A DNA stretch of 64,000 nt, from positions 62,001 through 126,000 of the forward strand of contig NZ_JAPSHY010000007.1 of NCBI RefSeq assembly GCF_031179285.1, written 5' to 3'. The position numbers and the translations under genes were made by a program. This DNA comes from Microbacterium sp. (lineage in GTDB: Bacteria > Actinomycetota > Actinomycetes > Actinomycetales > Microbacteriaceae). This document shows positions 55,140 to 64,000 of the stretch, in pieces; the first letter of the stretch is position 1; each line of letters starts with the position of its first letter. A model generated the notes under the pieces. It was not told the DNA's origin and did not search any database. It saw only the letters and a list, made by a program, of their open reading frames with translations.

Positions 55140-56504
55140 ATGGACGAACGAGAGCGTGCTCTCGACGCCGCGCACCGCAGCGCGAACGAGTTCCTGGTCA
55201 CGCTCGCTGACAGGCCGGTCTGGCCTCGCGCGAGCCTGGAGGAGATGCTCGACGCGTTCGGGGGCGAACTTCCGGAGCACGGGACCGATCCCGCGGCCGT
55301 GATCGCAGAGATCTCCGAGCGCGCCGACCCGGGCCTGGTCGCCATCCCCGGTGGAAGGTTCTTCGGTTTCGTGATCGGCGCCACCCATCCGGCGGCTCTC
55401 GCCGCCGACTGGCTCGTGTCGGCGTGGGATCAGAACGCCGGCTCCTCGAAGCTGACTCCTGCGACGGTCGCCATGGAACGAGTCGCCGGACAGTGGATGC
55501 TCGAGGTGCTCGGGCTCCCGTCTTCCGCGAGCGTCGGCTTCGTGACCGGCGGGCAGCTCGCCAACTTCACGTGCCTCTCCACCGCGCGCAATGCCGTCCT
55601 GATGCGGGCAGGGTGGGATCTCGCCGAGCGCGGGCTCCGTGCCGCCCCGCCGTTGCGATTCGTCGTCGGCGCAGACCGCCACGGCTCCATCGACCGGGCC
55701 GCGCGCTTCCTCGGCATCGGGCGCGCAGAGATGATCGTCGTCGACTCGGACGACCAGGGACGCATGCGGGCGGAGGCGCTGGAGCGCGCTCTGCACGAGA
55801 GCGCCGGGCCGCTGATCGTCTGCCTGCAGGCGGGCGAGGTGCATACCGGCGCGTTCGACGACTTCTCGACGCTCATCCCGATCGCCCGGCAGCACGATGC
55901 ATGGGTTCACATCGACGGGGCCTTCGGACTCTGGGCTGCCGCCTCTCCCTCGCTGCGGCATCTCACGAACGGCATCGACCAGGCGGACTCGTGGGCGACC
56001 GACGCGCACAAGACCCTCAACGTCCCCTACGACTGCGGCATGGCGATCGTCCGGGTTCCTGCCGACTCGATCGCCGCGTTCCGCACCGGCGGCGACTACC
56101 TGATCTACTCCGGGCTCGACCCGTGGGACGTCACGCCCGAACTCTCGCGGCGTGCCCGCGGCGTCCCCGCGTGGGCCGCGATGCGAAGCCTCGGCAGAAC
56201 GGGGATCATCGCGCTTCTCGACCGGCTGCACCAGAATGCGGTGGCGATGGCGGCGGGGCTTCGGAGCGTCGACGGCATCGAGGTGCTCAACGACGTCGAC
56301 TACACGCAGGTGATGTTCAGGCTCGACACCGATGACGCCACCCGGGCCCTCGGAGAGGCCATCCTCGCTGACGGCACCGCTGCGGTGACCGGTGCCCAGT
56401 GGCGTGGTCTCGCGACGCTCCGCTGCTCGATGTCCTCCTGGGCGACGACGAGCGACGACATCGACCGCACCGTGGCGGCGATCCGTCGACTCGCCGCCGT
56501 CTGA
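55140..56504 (+). CDS. PLP-dependent group II amino-acid decarboxylase family protein
   Basis: 454 residues from MDERERALDAAHRSANEFL. Fold type I PLP enzyme of the pyridoxal-dependent decarboxylase family (aromatic amino acid, glutamate and similar substrates). FFGFVIGATHPAALAADWLVSAWDQNAGSSKLTPATVAMERVAGQWMLEVLGLP, GFVTGGQLANFTCLS, WVHIDGAFGLW (cofactor Asp), and TDAHKTLNVPYDCG with the Schiff-base lysine at residue 291 are visible. Substrate not determinable. Nearby PLP synthesis genes supply its cofactor but that is probably coincidence. Divergent from yebC. Confidence 0.88.
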   Translation: MDERERALDAAHRSANEFLVTLADRPVWPRASLEEMLDAFGGELPEHGTDPAAVIAEISERADPGLVAIPGGRFFGFVIGATHPAALAADWLVSAWDQNAGSSKLTPATVAMERVAGQWMLEVLGLPSSASVGFVTGGQLANFTCLSTARNAVLMRAGWDLAERGLRAAPPLRFVVGADRHGSIDRAARFLGIGRAEMIVVDSDDQGRMRAEALERALHESAGPLIVCLQAGEVHTGAFDDFSTLIPIARQHDAWVHIDGAFGLWAAASPSLRHLTNGIDQADSWATDAHKTLNVPYDCGMAIVRVPADSIAAFRTGGDYLIYSGLDPWDVTPELSRRARGVPAWAAMRSLGRTGIIALLDRLHQNAVAMAAGLRSVDGIEVLNDVDYTQVMFRLDTDDATRALGEAILADGTAAVTGAQWRGLATLRCSMSSWATTSDDIDRTVAAIRRLAAV

Positions 56505-56574
56505 ACGCCCGGAACTGCTCTGCTACTTTCGTGTCGGAGACACTCCGTCTCAGGTGGAGGGGAATGAGGACGCG

Positions 56575-57495
56575 GTGCACGGGGCTGATCGACGCCGACC
56601 TGCGTGGCAAACGCTGCCCGCCGCGATGCGCGCGACAGTCATCGACCATATCGGCGGTGCTTACGAATCGGACTCTCCGTCGCACCGTGGATTCGGTGCC
56701 GGCTACGCCGGGGTCGTGCAGACGACCGAAGGGCGCGCATTCGTGAAAGCGGTGTCCGCCGACGGCCACGCAGACTCGCTCGGATTCCTGCGGCAGGAGA
56801 TGAGCGTGCTGAGCGCGATTCCCGCGACGTTATTTCCCACTCTCCGACTGTGCGTCGACAGCGAGGACGGCGCGGCGCTCGTCCTCGATCCGATCGACGG
56901 CGAGCACCCCGGCTCCCCGTGGACCGTCGGTCAGCTCGATGCGATTGCCGCAGCCATGGCCGAGCTCGCCGCCGCGGCCGCGCCCATCTCCTTACCGGAT
57001 GCGAGCGAAGCAGTAGTGCCGCGTTACACGCGATGGCAGGACATCGCGCGTGATGAGGCCATGCTGCACGGACTGCCGCTCGCCATCCGCGCACGCCTCC
57101 CGGCGCTCCTCGAGATCGAGCGCGAGTTGGCTGCGACCATCGCCGGCGATTCGGTCATGCACAACGATCTTCGCGCCGACAACATCCTGCTCCACGACGG
57201 CACTGCTCACCTGCTTGACTGGCCGCACGCCCTGCGAGCGGCGCCGTGGGCCGACCTGCCCGTACTGTTGCCCAGCATCGAATCCGGCGGAGGCCCGCGA
57301 TGCGAGGCAGCATGGCAGATTTTCCGAAGACATGGCGCACCGTCGCCCGAAGCACTGCTGCCGATCGCGGTCGGGTTCGCGTCGTTCCTCTGGCACGGGC
57401 AGTCGCTGCCGGAGATCCCCGAGATTCCCGGTCTGCGCCGATTTCAGCGGGATCAAGCCCGCGCGGCGTTGCGCTGGATCTCGACGATGCTCTAG
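56575..57495 (+). CDS. Aminoglycoside-phosphotransferase-fold kinase (second copy of the fold)
   Basis: 306 residues if started at the GTG at 56575, which has GAGGA 4 bases upstream; an ATG at 56626 is an alternative. Nucleotide-binding region FVKAVSADG, catalytic loop VMHNDLRADNIL (HxDxxxxN) and metal-binding Asp in LLDWPHALR. Substrate unknown. Not a near copy of the 18857-19783 kinase. Converges on the DUF402 gene with a shared CTAG at the stops. Confidence 0.78.
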   Translation: MHGADRRRPAWQTLPAAMRATVIDHIGGAYESDSPSHRGFGAGYAGVVQTTEGRAFVKAVSADGHADSLGFLRQEMSVLSAIPATLFPTLRLCVDSEDGAALVLDPIDGEHPGSPWTVGQLDAIAAAMAELAAAAAPISLPDASEAVVPRYTRWQDIARDEAMLHGLPLAIRARLPALLEIERELAATIAGDSVMHNDLRADNILLHDGTAHLLDWPHALRAAPWADLPVLLPSIESGGGPRCEAAWQIFRRHGAPSPEALLPIAVGFASFLWHGQSLPEIPEIPGLRRFQRDQARAALRWISTML

Positions 57496-58363
57496 TCGTT
57501 CTCGCCGACGGAACCCGACCGGCGCCGAGCCGCGTCGATGTACGCGGTCGCGGGCAGCGCGAGCGGCGCGTCCATGTCGGCATCCGGCATCCAGCTGTCC
57601 CACCCCTCGTCGAGCGGCCACGACGCGGATTCGATGAAATCGCGACCGGCGGCATCCGCCAGCGCGCGCACGGCTTCGGCCTCAGCCGGAGAGAATCTCC
57701 CCTGCTCGACCGCCGCCACCAGCTCGTCCGCGTCCTTGAGCCAGACGTCTTCCGACCCGGGGTGCTCGGCGTCGATCCACAGATCCAGGATCAGGTCGCC
57801 GGTCGTGATGCCGCGTGCGCCGTCTCCTGCAGCCCGCCGCCGATGAGGAACTCGAGATTCACGTACGCGCCGTCCGGGCTGTCGTCGTCGCGGCGGAAGA
57901 ACCACACCGACCACGGCTTCCCCGACGGCGCGACACGCAGCACGCCGGGACCGGTCCACGTGGCTTCCCGCATGACCCATGGAACCCGGAACCGCGATTC
58001 CAGCGGCACGTCACGCGTTCGACGTCCGTCTGCCGGAGCCGCCTCCAGCCTCTGCGATCCCGACGGGATCCACACCACGAGGCCGCGGGCGTCATCACGC
58101 ACGACCCGCGCCACCTCGACATGGCGTCGGTACTGCCAGAGGATGACCTCGCCGGGAATGAACCGCGGGGCGCCGGGCGTATCCGACGGCACCTCGCCTG
58201 CGAGGCCGGGACCGACAGCCGGACGCGCATCGACGGTCGCGATCGCCGCATCGAGAGGGATCTCGGAGGTCGCGAGGCGACTCCACCCCTCACCGCGTCG
58301 GCCGATGAGCTCGACGACGCCGCCGCTCGAGCTGACATCGGTGGTTCCGATCGGCACACGCAT
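57492..58363 (-). pseudogene. DUF402 gene broken by a frameshift
   Basis: Two overlapping frames together spell one DUF402 protein. The first (ATG 58363) reads MRVPIGTTDVSSSGGVVELIG..., then the DUF402 part RFIPGEVILWQYRRHVEVARVVRDD, PSGKPWSVWFFRRDDDSPDGAYVNLEFL, and stops at 57791. The second frame continues with GITTGDLILDLWIDAEHPGSEDVWLKDADELVAAVEQGRFSPAEAEAVRALADAAG to 57492. The frame change lies about 57800-57850, equal to one missing base or two extra. DUF402 proteins are nucleoside-diphosphate-phosphatase-like enzymes or ribonuclease-related domains. True mutation or sequencing error cannot be told apart. TAGCGT six bases before the ATG predicts a leaderless mRNA. Confidence 0.75.
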
Positions 58364-58369
58364 GCCGCA

Positions 58370-58375
58370 ACGCTA
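58370..58375 (-). promoter_or_regulatory. Candidate -10 for leaderless DUF402 gene
   Basis: TAGCGT on the minus strand followed by exactly 6 bases and the ATG at 58363. Confidence 0.4.
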
Positions 58376-58403
58376 CCAAGCCGGACCGATCGGCCCCGTC
58401 GCC

Positions 58404-59009
58404 TCACTGCCGACGCGAGACCCGCGACAGGAAGAGCTCGTGGAATCGGGTTTCGCCGGTGATCTCCGGGTGAAAGCTCAGTCCGAGCAGGTCTCCCTGC
58501 TCCACCGCGACGACACGGCCGTCATCGAGCGCTGCGAGCACGGATGCCGCTTCGCCGACGCTCTCGATCACCGGTCCTCGGATGAAGGCGGCGTGCACCG
58601 GCTCCGCGCCCAGGACCGGCACGTCGAGTCGAGCCTCGAACGACTCCACCTGACGGCCGAAAGCGTTGCGCCGCACGGTCACATCGAGCCCGCCGAACGA
58701 CTCCTGGCCGTCGATCGCGTCGACGAGCCGATCGGCCAGCATGATGAGTCCCGCACACGTGCCCAGCACCGGCATCCCGTCCTGGATGGCGGCTCGGATC
58801 GGCTCCTGCATCCCGAAGATCCGAGAGAGCTTGTCGATGACGCTGGATTCTCCGCCCGGGATCACCAGACCGTCGACGGCGGCGAGCTCCTCGGGCCTGC
58901 GCACCAGACGGACGTCCGCGCCGAGGCCGGTGAGCACGGCGGCATGCTCGCGCACGTCACCCTGCAACGCGAGCACGCCGACTCGCGGCGCGGAGCTGCT
59001 ACCAGCCAC
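58404..59009 (-). CDS. pdxT: Pyridoxal 5'-phosphate synthase glutaminase subunit
   Basis: 201 residues. Class I glutamine amidotransferase supplying ammonia to Pdx[18 protein letters not shown] at the start, [15 protein letters not shown], cysteine nucleophile in [12 protein letters not shown], and the His/Glu dyad in [13 protein letters not shown] start at the GTG at 59009 (overlapping pdxS by 11 bases); the upstream frame lies inside pdxS. Partner of pdxS. Confidence 0.95.
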   Translation of the reverse strand: MAGSSSAPRVGVLALQGDVREHAAVLTGLGADVRLVRRPEELAAVDGLVIPGGESSVIDKLSRIFGMQEPIRAAIQDGMPVLGTCAGLIMLADRLVDAIDGQESFGGLDVTVRRNAFGRQVESFEARLDVPVLGAEPVHAAFIRGPVIESVGEAASVLAALDDGRVVAVEQGDLLGLSFHPEITGETRFHELFLSRVSRRQ

Positions 59010-59901
59010 GCTCTGCGAGGCGGTGCGGCGCCGGAAGGTCGGAGACGTTGATGCCGACCATCGCCTCGCCGAGACCGCGCGAAACCTCGGCGATGACCTT
59101 GGCGTCGTCGTAGAAGGTGGTCGCCTTGACGATCGCCTTGGCACGCTCCGCCGGGTTCCCCGACTTGAAGATCCCGGAACCGACGAAGACGCCGTCCGCT
59201 CCGAGCTGCATCATCATCGCGGCATCCGCGGGGGTGGCGACGCCGCCGGCGACGAAGAGGACGACCGGAAGCGTCCCGGTCTCGGCGATCTCTGCGACGA
59301 GGTCGTAGGGGGCCTGCAGTTCCTTGGCGGCGACGAAGAGCTCATCCTTCCGCAGCGCGGTGAGAGCCGCGATCTCGCCACGGATCTTGCGGATGTGCTT
59401 CATCGCCTCGGAGACGTCACCGGTGCCGGCTTCACCCTTGGAGCGGATCATCGCGGCGCCCTCGTTGATACGGCGGAGGGCCTCACCGAGATTGGTGGCC
59501 CCGCACACGAACGGCACCGTGAAACCGAACTTGTCGATGTGGTTGACGTAGTCGGCGGGCGAGAGCACCTCGGACTCGTCGATGTAGTCGACGCCGAGCT
59601 CCTGAAGCACCTGTGCCTCGACGAAGTGACCGATGCGCGCCTTGGCCATCACCGGAATCGACACCGCATCGATGATGCTGTCGATCATGTCGGGGTCGCT
59701 CATGCGGGATACGCCCCCCTGGGCGCGGATGTCGGCGGGGACCCGTTCCAGCGCCATCACGGCGACGGCGCCGGCATCCTCGGCGATCTTCGCCTGCTCC
59801 GCGGTGACGACGTCCATGATGACGCCACCCTTGAGCATCTCGGCGAGGCCGCGCTTGACGCGCGAGGATCCGGTGGTCAGGTTCTGGTCGGTGGCGGTCA
59901 T
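58999..59901 (-). CDS. pdxS: Pyridoxal 5'-phosphate synthase lyase subunit
   Basis: 300 residues; builds PLP from ribose 5-phosphate, glyceraldehyde 3-phosphate and ammonia. [42 protein letters not shown], then [12 protein letters not shown] and [39 protein letters not shown] precedes the ATG. Divergent from pdxR. Likely activated or repressed by PdxR through the intergenic region. Confidence 0.97.
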   Translation of the reverse strand: MTATDQNLTTGSSRVKRGLAEMLKGGVIMDVVTAEQAKIAEDAGAVAVMALERVPADIRAQGGVSRMSDPDMIDSIIDAVSIPVMAKARIGHFVEAQVLQELGVDYIDESEVLSPADYVNHIDKFGFTVPFVCGATNLGEALRRINEGAAMIRSKGEAGTGDVSEAMKHIRKIRGEIAALTALRKDELFVAAKELQAPYDLVAEIAETGTLPVVLFVAGGVATPADAAMMMQLGADGVFVGSGIFKSGNPAERAKAIVKATTFYDDAKVIAEVSRGLGEAMVGINVSDLPAPHRLAERGW

Positions 59902-59930
59902 CGCAGTCCTCTCGGTGTGATCTCTCGCTC

Positions 59931-60000
59931 GAATCGGTGGTGATTCAATGAAAGTTTTGATCTATGACAAACGCTAGCACTCTTCCGGGCGATCTAGACT
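59931..60000. promoter_or_regulatory. Divergent pdxS / pdxR promoter-operator region
   Basis: The 103-base gap is AT-rich for this genome. On the minus strand TTGTCA (59965-59970)-N16-TTGAAT (59943-59948) is a good sigma-70 promoter for pdxS. On the plus strand TAGACT (59995-60000) ends 4 bases before the pdxR ATG, predicting a leaderless or nearly leaderless mRNA. Possible PdxR sites: inverted GAATC/GATTC (59931-59946) and the similar direct pair GATTCAATGA / GATCTATGA (59942 and 59959). Confidence 0.5.
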
Positions 60001-60004
60001 CAGC

Positions 60005-61327
60005 ATGACGAGGGGTGACATGGACGACGAGATCACAGGGACGACGGCTGCCGACATCGCGGCGAGCGTTCGATCGCTCTTGGAGCGCGGATTGCTCAGC
60101 CACGGAAGCGTGCTTCCCCCCGTGCGGGAACTCGCGCAGACCCTCGGCGTCAACCGAAACACCGCTGTCGCGGCCTACCGGCAGCTCGCTCAGGCAGGAC
60201 TCGTCGTTTCCCGCGGGCGTGCCGGCACCATCGTCGCCGGCGGTGACTCCGTCGCGCAAGAGGGGTACGCCGCTGACACCGTGCTGCGCGACATCGGAAC
60301 CGGCAACCCGGACCCCCGGCTCATCCCCGACCCGACCCCGGCGCTGGCGACGGTCACCGGGCGGCCCGTGCTCTACGGCGAGCCCGTCATCGACAGTGCA
60401 CTCGACGACTGGGCGCGCGCGTGGGTCTCATCCGACCTCCACGGAGCCGACTTCCGCATCACCATCACCAGTGGCGCGGTGGATGCCGTGGAGCGCCTGC
60501 TCGCGCAGGCGCTGATGCGCGATGACGCGGTCGCGCTGGAGGATCCCTGCTTCCTCGCCAGCATCCACACGGTGCGACTCGGCGGCTATCGAGCCGCACC
60601 CGTGGCCGTCGACGCCGAGGGGATGACGGTCGACGGCCTGCGCGCGGCCCTCGACGCCGGTGTGCGCGCGATCATCTGCACGCCGCGGGCGCAGAACCCG
60701 ACCGGAGCGAGTCTCAGCGCTCGCCGAGCAGCCGTGCTGCGCACAGTCCTCGCCGAGCATCCCTACGTGCTGATCATCGAGGACGACCACTTCTCGATGC
60801 TCTCGCAGCGGCCGTACGAAACGCTGATCGGGGCGGGTCATCGACGTTTCGCCCTCGTGCGGTCGGTGTCGAAGTTCCTGGGACCCGACATGTGCCTCGC
60901 GGTCGCCGCGACCGACCCGGAGACCGCCGATCGCCTGGCGATGCGCCTGAGCCCCGGCACGACCTGGGTGAGTCACCTGCTGCAGCGTCTCACACTCGCC
61001 CAGCTCACCGACGACGAGGTCGCCGCCCGGATAACGTCTGCCGGGCGCCACTACGCAGAGCGCAACGAGGCTTTCGCCGAGAGACTGCGGGCGCACGGGA
61101 TCGGCGTCGTCCCCGGCGACGGCCTGAGTCTCTGGGTCGAACTCCCCCGGCCGGCGCGCGTCGTCTCCGAGCGGCTGATGCGACGGGGGTGGCTGGTGCG
61201 CACGGGCGACGACTTCGTGCTCGACGAGCGCGCCATGCCCTCCCGCCACCTGCGCCTCACGGTTCACGACCTGCCGGACGCCGACGCTGACACGCTCGTG
61301 GACGACCTCGCGGCGGCGATCCGCTGA
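60005..61327 (+). CDS. pdxR: MocR/GntR-type regulator of vitamin B6 genes (PdxR)
   Basis: 440 residues. N-terminal GntR winged helix (about 12-75, SVRSLLERGLLSHGSVLPPVRELAQTLGVNRNTAVAAYRQLAQAGLV) joined to a class I aminotransferase-like domain that binds PLP as an effector: ITSGAVDAVERLLAQALM, CTPRAQNPTGASLS and the PLP lysine in VRSVSKFLGP (residue 290). Divergent from pdxS and upstream of pdxY, the usual place for PdxR. Start near a -10 with no Shine-Dalgarno suggests leaderless translation. Confidence 0.92.
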   Translation: MTRGDMDDEITGTTAADIAASVRSLLERGLLSHGSVLPPVRELAQTLGVNRNTAVAAYRQLAQAGLVVSRGRAGTIVAGGDSVAQEGYAADTVLRDIGTGNPDPRLIPDPTPALATVTGRPVLYGEPVIDSALDDWARAWVSSDLHGADFRITITSGAVDAVERLLAQALMRDDAVALEDPCFLASIHTVRLGGYRAAPVAVDAEGMTVDGLRAALDAGVRAIICTPRAQNPTGASLSARRAAVLRTVLAEHPYVLIIEDDHFSMLSQRPYETLIGAGHRRFALVRSVSKFLGPDMCLAVAATDPETADRLAMRLSPGTTWVSHLLQRLTLAQLTDDEVAARITSAGRHYAERNEAFAERLRAHGIGVVPGDGLSLWVELPRPARVVSERLMRRGWLVRTGDDFVLDERAMPSRHLRLTVHDLPDADADTLVDDLAAAIR

Positions 61328-61355
61328 CCGCATCGCGAAGTGAGAAGATCGAAGG

Positions 61356-62207
61356 ATGAAGATCCTCTCGATCCAGTCGGCCGTCGCCTATGGCCACGTC
61401 GGAAACTCGGCCGCCGTGTTCCCGCTGCAGCGAATCGGCGTCGAGGTGCTGCCGGTGTACACCGTGAACTTCTCGAACCACACCGGTTACGGTGCCTGGC
61501 GCGGACCCTTGATCGCCCCCGACGACGTCCGTGAGGTCATCACCGGCATCGAGGAGCGGGGCGTCTTCGGCCAGGTAGATGCCGTGCTGTCCGGCTACCA
61601 GGGCGGTGAGGGCATCGGCGACGTGATCATCGACGCCGTCGCACGGGTCAAGACCGCCAACCCCGCCGCGGTGTACGCCTGCGACCCCGTCATGGGCAAC
61701 GCGAAGTCCGGGTGCTTCGTCGCGCCGGCGATCCCGGTGCTGCTGAGAGAGCGCGTGGTGCCGGTCGCCGACATCATCACCCCGAACCAGTTCGAGCTCG
61801 GCTTCCTCACCGAGACCGAGCCCGACACGCTCGAGTCGACGCTGGAGTCCGTCGACCTCGCGAGGGCGATGGGACCGCGCACCGTGCTGGTCACCAGCGT
61901 CGAGCGCCCCGACCGCGAGGAGGGCACGATCGAGATGATGGCCGTCGACGATCAGGGTGCGTGGATCGTGCAGACGCCGCACCTTCCGATGAAGGCGAAC
62001 GGATCCGGCGATGTCACGGCGGCGCTGTTCACCGCGCACTACGTCGAGACCGGCAGTGCGCAGACGGCTCTGGAGCGCACGGCGTCCAGCGTCTTCGATC
62101 TGCTGAAGGCGACGCTCGACTCGGGCGAGCGCGAACTGCAGCTCGTCGAGTCGCAGGAGTACTACGCGAACCCGCGGATGCAGTTCACCGCCCGTCAGGT
62201 GCGCTGA
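61356..62207 (+). CDS. pdxY: Pyridoxal kinase
   Basis: 283 residues; phosphorylates pyridoxal for B6 salvage. Ribokinase-like fold: KILSIQSAVAYGHVGNSAAVFPLQRIG, VYTVNFSNHTGYGAWRG, DPVMGN, TPNQFELG, and the catalytic NGSGDVTAALF near the end. GAAGG before the ATG. 28 bases after pdxR, so probably cotranscribed with it; salvage kinase and regulator of de novo synthesis in one unit. Confidence 0.93.
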   Translation: MKILSIQSAVAYGHVGNSAAVFPLQRIGVEVLPVYTVNFSNHTGYGAWRGPLIAPDDVREVITGIEERGVFGQVDAVLSGYQGGEGIGDVIIDAVARVKTANPAAVYACDPVMGNAKSGCFVAPAIPVLLRERVVPVADIITPNQFELGFLTETEPDTLESTLESVDLARAMGPRTVLVTSVERPDREEGTIEMMAVDDQGAWIVQTPHLPMKANGSGDVTAALFTAHYVETGSAQTALERTASSVFDLLKATLDSGERELQLVESQEYYANPRMQFTARQVR

Positions 62208-62234
62208 CGCTCGCAGGCGCCTGCCCCGCGAGCG
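62208..62234. terminator. Possible hairpin between pdxY and HIT gene
   Basis: Perfect CGCTCGC / GCGAGCG arms (7 bases) around a loop that itself contains the palindrome CAGGCGCCTG. In a convergent 36-base gap between the pdxY and HIT-protein stops, so it could act for both. No U-run. Confidence 0.4.
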
Positions 62235-62243
62235 CGGCACCCC

Positions 62244-62792
62244 TCACACGGGCCAGGCGTCAGCCACTGCTTCCCGCACTTCGCCCAGAAGCTGCGGCAG
62301 CGCCTTCGTCTTGGCGATGATCGGGAAGAAGTTGGCGTCCGTCGCCCATCGCGGCACGATGTGCTGGTGAAGGTGCTCGGCCACACCCGCACCCGCGACC
62401 ACACCCTGGTTCATGCCCAGGTTGAAGCCGTCGCAGTGGGAGACCTCGCGCAGCACGCGCATCGCGGTCTGGGTGAGCGCGCCGATCTCGGCGACCTCCT
62501 CGGGTGTCGCCTGATCGTAGGTCGCGATGTGGCGGTAGGGGCACACGAGCAGGTGCCCGGAGTTGTACGGGAAGAGGTTCAGCAGCACGAACGCCGTCGT
62601 GCCGCGCGCCACGATCAGTCGCTCGGCATCCGGATACCTCGGTGCTTCGCAGAAGGGGCATTCCTCCCGCAGCGGCTCCGGGCCCGCCTTGATGTAGGCC
62701 ATCCGGTGGGGCGTCCACAGCCGCTGGAACTCATCCGGTACACCGACCAGGTGCCCGGCATCCTCCAGCGGGTGCTGCGGTGCGTCCGTCAC
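62244..62792 (-). CDS. HIT-family protein, likely Ap4A phosphorylase
   Basis: 182 residues with the histidine triad HLHQHIV (about 140-146), CPFC near the N-terminus and [18 protein letters not shown]. Next to thrS, as M. tuberculosis Rv2613c is, which has been reported as a diadenosine tetraphosphate phosphorylase; the same function is inferred. GTG start with a 4-base overlap with thrS. Confidence 0.88.
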   Translation of the reverse strand: MTDAPQHPLEDAGHLVGVPDEFQRLWTPHRMAYIKAGPEPLREECPFCEAPRYPDAERLIVARGTTAFVLLNLFPYNSGHLLVCPYRHIATYDQATPEEVAEIGALTQTAMRVLREVSHCDGFNLGMNQGVVAGAGVAEHLHQHIVPRWATDANFFPIIAKTKALPQLLGEVREAVADAWPV

Positions 62793-64000
62793 CCCAGGTC
62801 CCCTGCCGTCTGCACGAGAATGTGCTCGTCGATCGCGGAACGGATGCGGGCGACGGCGTCGGAGATCGGCACGCCGTTCTCCTGCGAGCCGTCTCGGTAG
62901 CGGAACGAGACAGTGCCGGCGGCTCGATCCTGCTCCCCCGCGATCAGCAGCAGTGGGACCTTGCCGGTGGTGTGGGTACGGATCTTCTTCTGCATCCGGT
63001 CGTCAGAGGTGTCGAGTTCGGCACGCACCCCGGCGTCGCGCAGCGTGCGGATCACCTCGCCGAGGTAGTCGGCGAATTCGTCCGCCACCGGGATGCCGAC
63101 GACCTGCAACGGCGACAGCCACACCGGGAAGTCACCGGCATAGTGCTCCAGCAGGATGGCGAAGAACCGCTCGATCGAGCCGAACAGCGCGCGGTGGATC
63201 ATGATCGGGCGCTTCTTCTGCCCGTCCCTGTCCATGAACTCCAGGTCGAAGCGCTCGGGCAGGTTCGGGTCGACCTGCACCGTCGAGAGCTGCCAGACGC
63301 GGCCGATCGCGTCACGCGTCTTGAGGTCGATCTTGGGGCCGTAGAACGCGGCCTCTCCCGGCACCTCTGTCAGCTTGAGACCCGACGCGAGCGCGACCCG
63401 GCGCAACGCATCCGTGGACGATTCCCAGAACTCGTCGGACCCGATCCACTTCGACTTCTCGTCGTCCTTCATCGACAGCTCGAGCTCGAACTCGGTCAGG
63501 CCGAAGTCGCGCAGCATCGAGAGGATGAAATCGAGGACCTTGGCGACTTCCTCCTCCAACTGATCGGGGGTCACGAACAGGTGGGAGTCGTCCTGAGTGA
63601 AGCCCCGAACGCGGGTGAGACCGTGCAGGGCGCCGGAGAGCTCGTTCCGGTACACGGTGCCGTTCTCGGCGAAGCGGAGCGGAAGGTCGCGGTAGCTGCG
63701 TGCGCGCTCCTTGTAGATCAGGATATGCATCGGGCAGTTCATGGGCTTCAGGTAGTAGTCCTGGCCCTGCTTGGTGATCTCGCCGCTCTCGTCGCGCTCC
63801 TCGTCCATCACGATCGGAGGGAACATGCCCTCCTTGTACGTGACGAGGTGGTTCGAGGTGAGGAAGAGGTCCTCCTTCGAGATGTGCGGCGTGTACACGT
63901 AGGTGTAGCCGCCCTCAATGTGGCGCTTGCGTGCGTGCTGCTCCATCTCACCGCGGATCATGCCGCCGCGGGGGTGCCAGACGGAGAGGCCGGATCCGAT
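62789..64000 (-). CDS. thrS: Threonyl-tRNA synthetase (5' end cut by window edge)
   Basis: Charges tRNA-Thr. The visible C-terminal 404 codons are open from the window edge, beginning [19 protein letters not shown]. The class II core follows ([57 protein letters not shown], with the zinc cysteine in MNCPMH). Then come [33 protein letters not shown] and the anticodon-binding domain. The N-terminal TGS and editing domains lie outside. The stop overlaps the HIT gene GTG by 4 bases. Confidence 0.97.
   Translation of the reverse strand: MGSGLSVWHPRGGMIRGEMEQHARKRHIEGGYTYVYTPHISKEDLFLTSNHLVTYKEGMFPPIVMDEERDESGEITKQGQDYYLKPMNCPMHILIYKERARSYRDLPLRFAENGTVYRNELSGALHGLTRVRGFTQDDSHLFVTPDQLEEEVAKVLDFILSMLRDFGLTEFELELSMKDDEKSKWIGSDEFWESSTDALRRVALASGLKLTEVPGEAAFYGPKIDLKTRDAIGRVWQLSTVQVDPNLPERFDLEFMDRDGQKKRPIMIHRALFGSIERFFAILLEHYAGDFPVWLSPLQVVGIPVADEFADYLGEVIRTLRDAGVRAELDTSDDRMQKKIRTHTTGKVPLLLIAGEQDRAAGTVSFRYRDGSQENGVPISDAVARIRSAIDEHILVQTAGDLG

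Overview
The window reads as chromosomal DNA of a high-GC actinobacterium, most likely Microbacteriaceae (Microbacterium or a close relative). I base this on the very high GC, frequent GTG starts, gene families (carA-side membrane protein, mIHF joined to guanylate kinase, ATPase-dead PriA, PdxR/PdxY, Ap4A-phosphorylase-like HIT protein) and gene order. From memory, much of the order is collinear with two M. tuberculosis blocks (pyrR-to-rpe; nusB-to-thrS). I see no tRNA, rRNA, CRISPR array, insertion sequence or phage gene. No gene-free stretch exceeds about 215 bases. Of 59 gene entries, 51 lie on the minus strand, packed mostly with 4-base ATGA/GTGA overlaps.

Layout. (1) 1-7592, minus: rpoZ, metK, priA, fmt, rsmB, rpe, hisE, hisG (hisG cut by the left edge). 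(2) 7658-17126, minus: the pyrimidine operon pyrR-pyrB-pyrC-(membrane protein)-carA-carB-pyrF-[mihF-gmk fusion], led by a PyrR-type RNA hairpin that overlaps the pyrR ribosome binding site. (3) 17219-22802, minus: accessory genes (metallo-beta-lactamase/Rieske protein, aminoglycoside-phosphotransferase-fold kinase, SNF2 helicase). (4) 22851-36545, minus: rarA, rpsD, small membrane protein, alaS, ruvX, mltG, aroE, aroC, aroK, aroB, a GNAT-aroQ fusion, efp, nusB. An opposite-strand SDR gene interrupts this between aroE and aroC.

(5) 36632-43387: a small membrane protein, then a nitrite-assimilation cluster: nirC on plus, and nirB-nirD-cobA/cysG-hemD on minus. Phased GlnR/OmpR-type repeat arrays lie before both nirC and nirB, and hemD carries a C-terminal OmpR-type winged helix. 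(6) 43601-55017: DUF349 and an AbiEi-antitoxin-like gene on plus; relA, secF, secD, yajC, ruvB, ruvA, ruvC, a methyltransferase and yebC on minus. (7) 55140-58363: a PLP decarboxylase, a second kinase-fold gene and a frameshifted DUF402 gene. (8) 58404-62207: the vitamin B6 locus pdxS-pdxT with divergent pdxR-pdxY. (9) 62244-64000: HIT protein and thrS (cut by the right edge).

Functionally the window combines de novo UMP synthesis, the shikimate pathway, PLP synthesis and salvage, siroheme-dependent nitrite reduction, translation genes, Sec export, the stringent response and Holliday-junction processing. The items most worth a second look are the two domain fusions (mIHF-Gmk, GNAT-AroQ), the MBL-Rieske protein, the PyrR leader, the nir repeat arrays with the HemD-winged-helix protein, the recurrent TANNNT-N6-start codon arrangement that predicts leaderless mRNAs, and the DUF402 frameshift. 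None is clearly a wholly new system.
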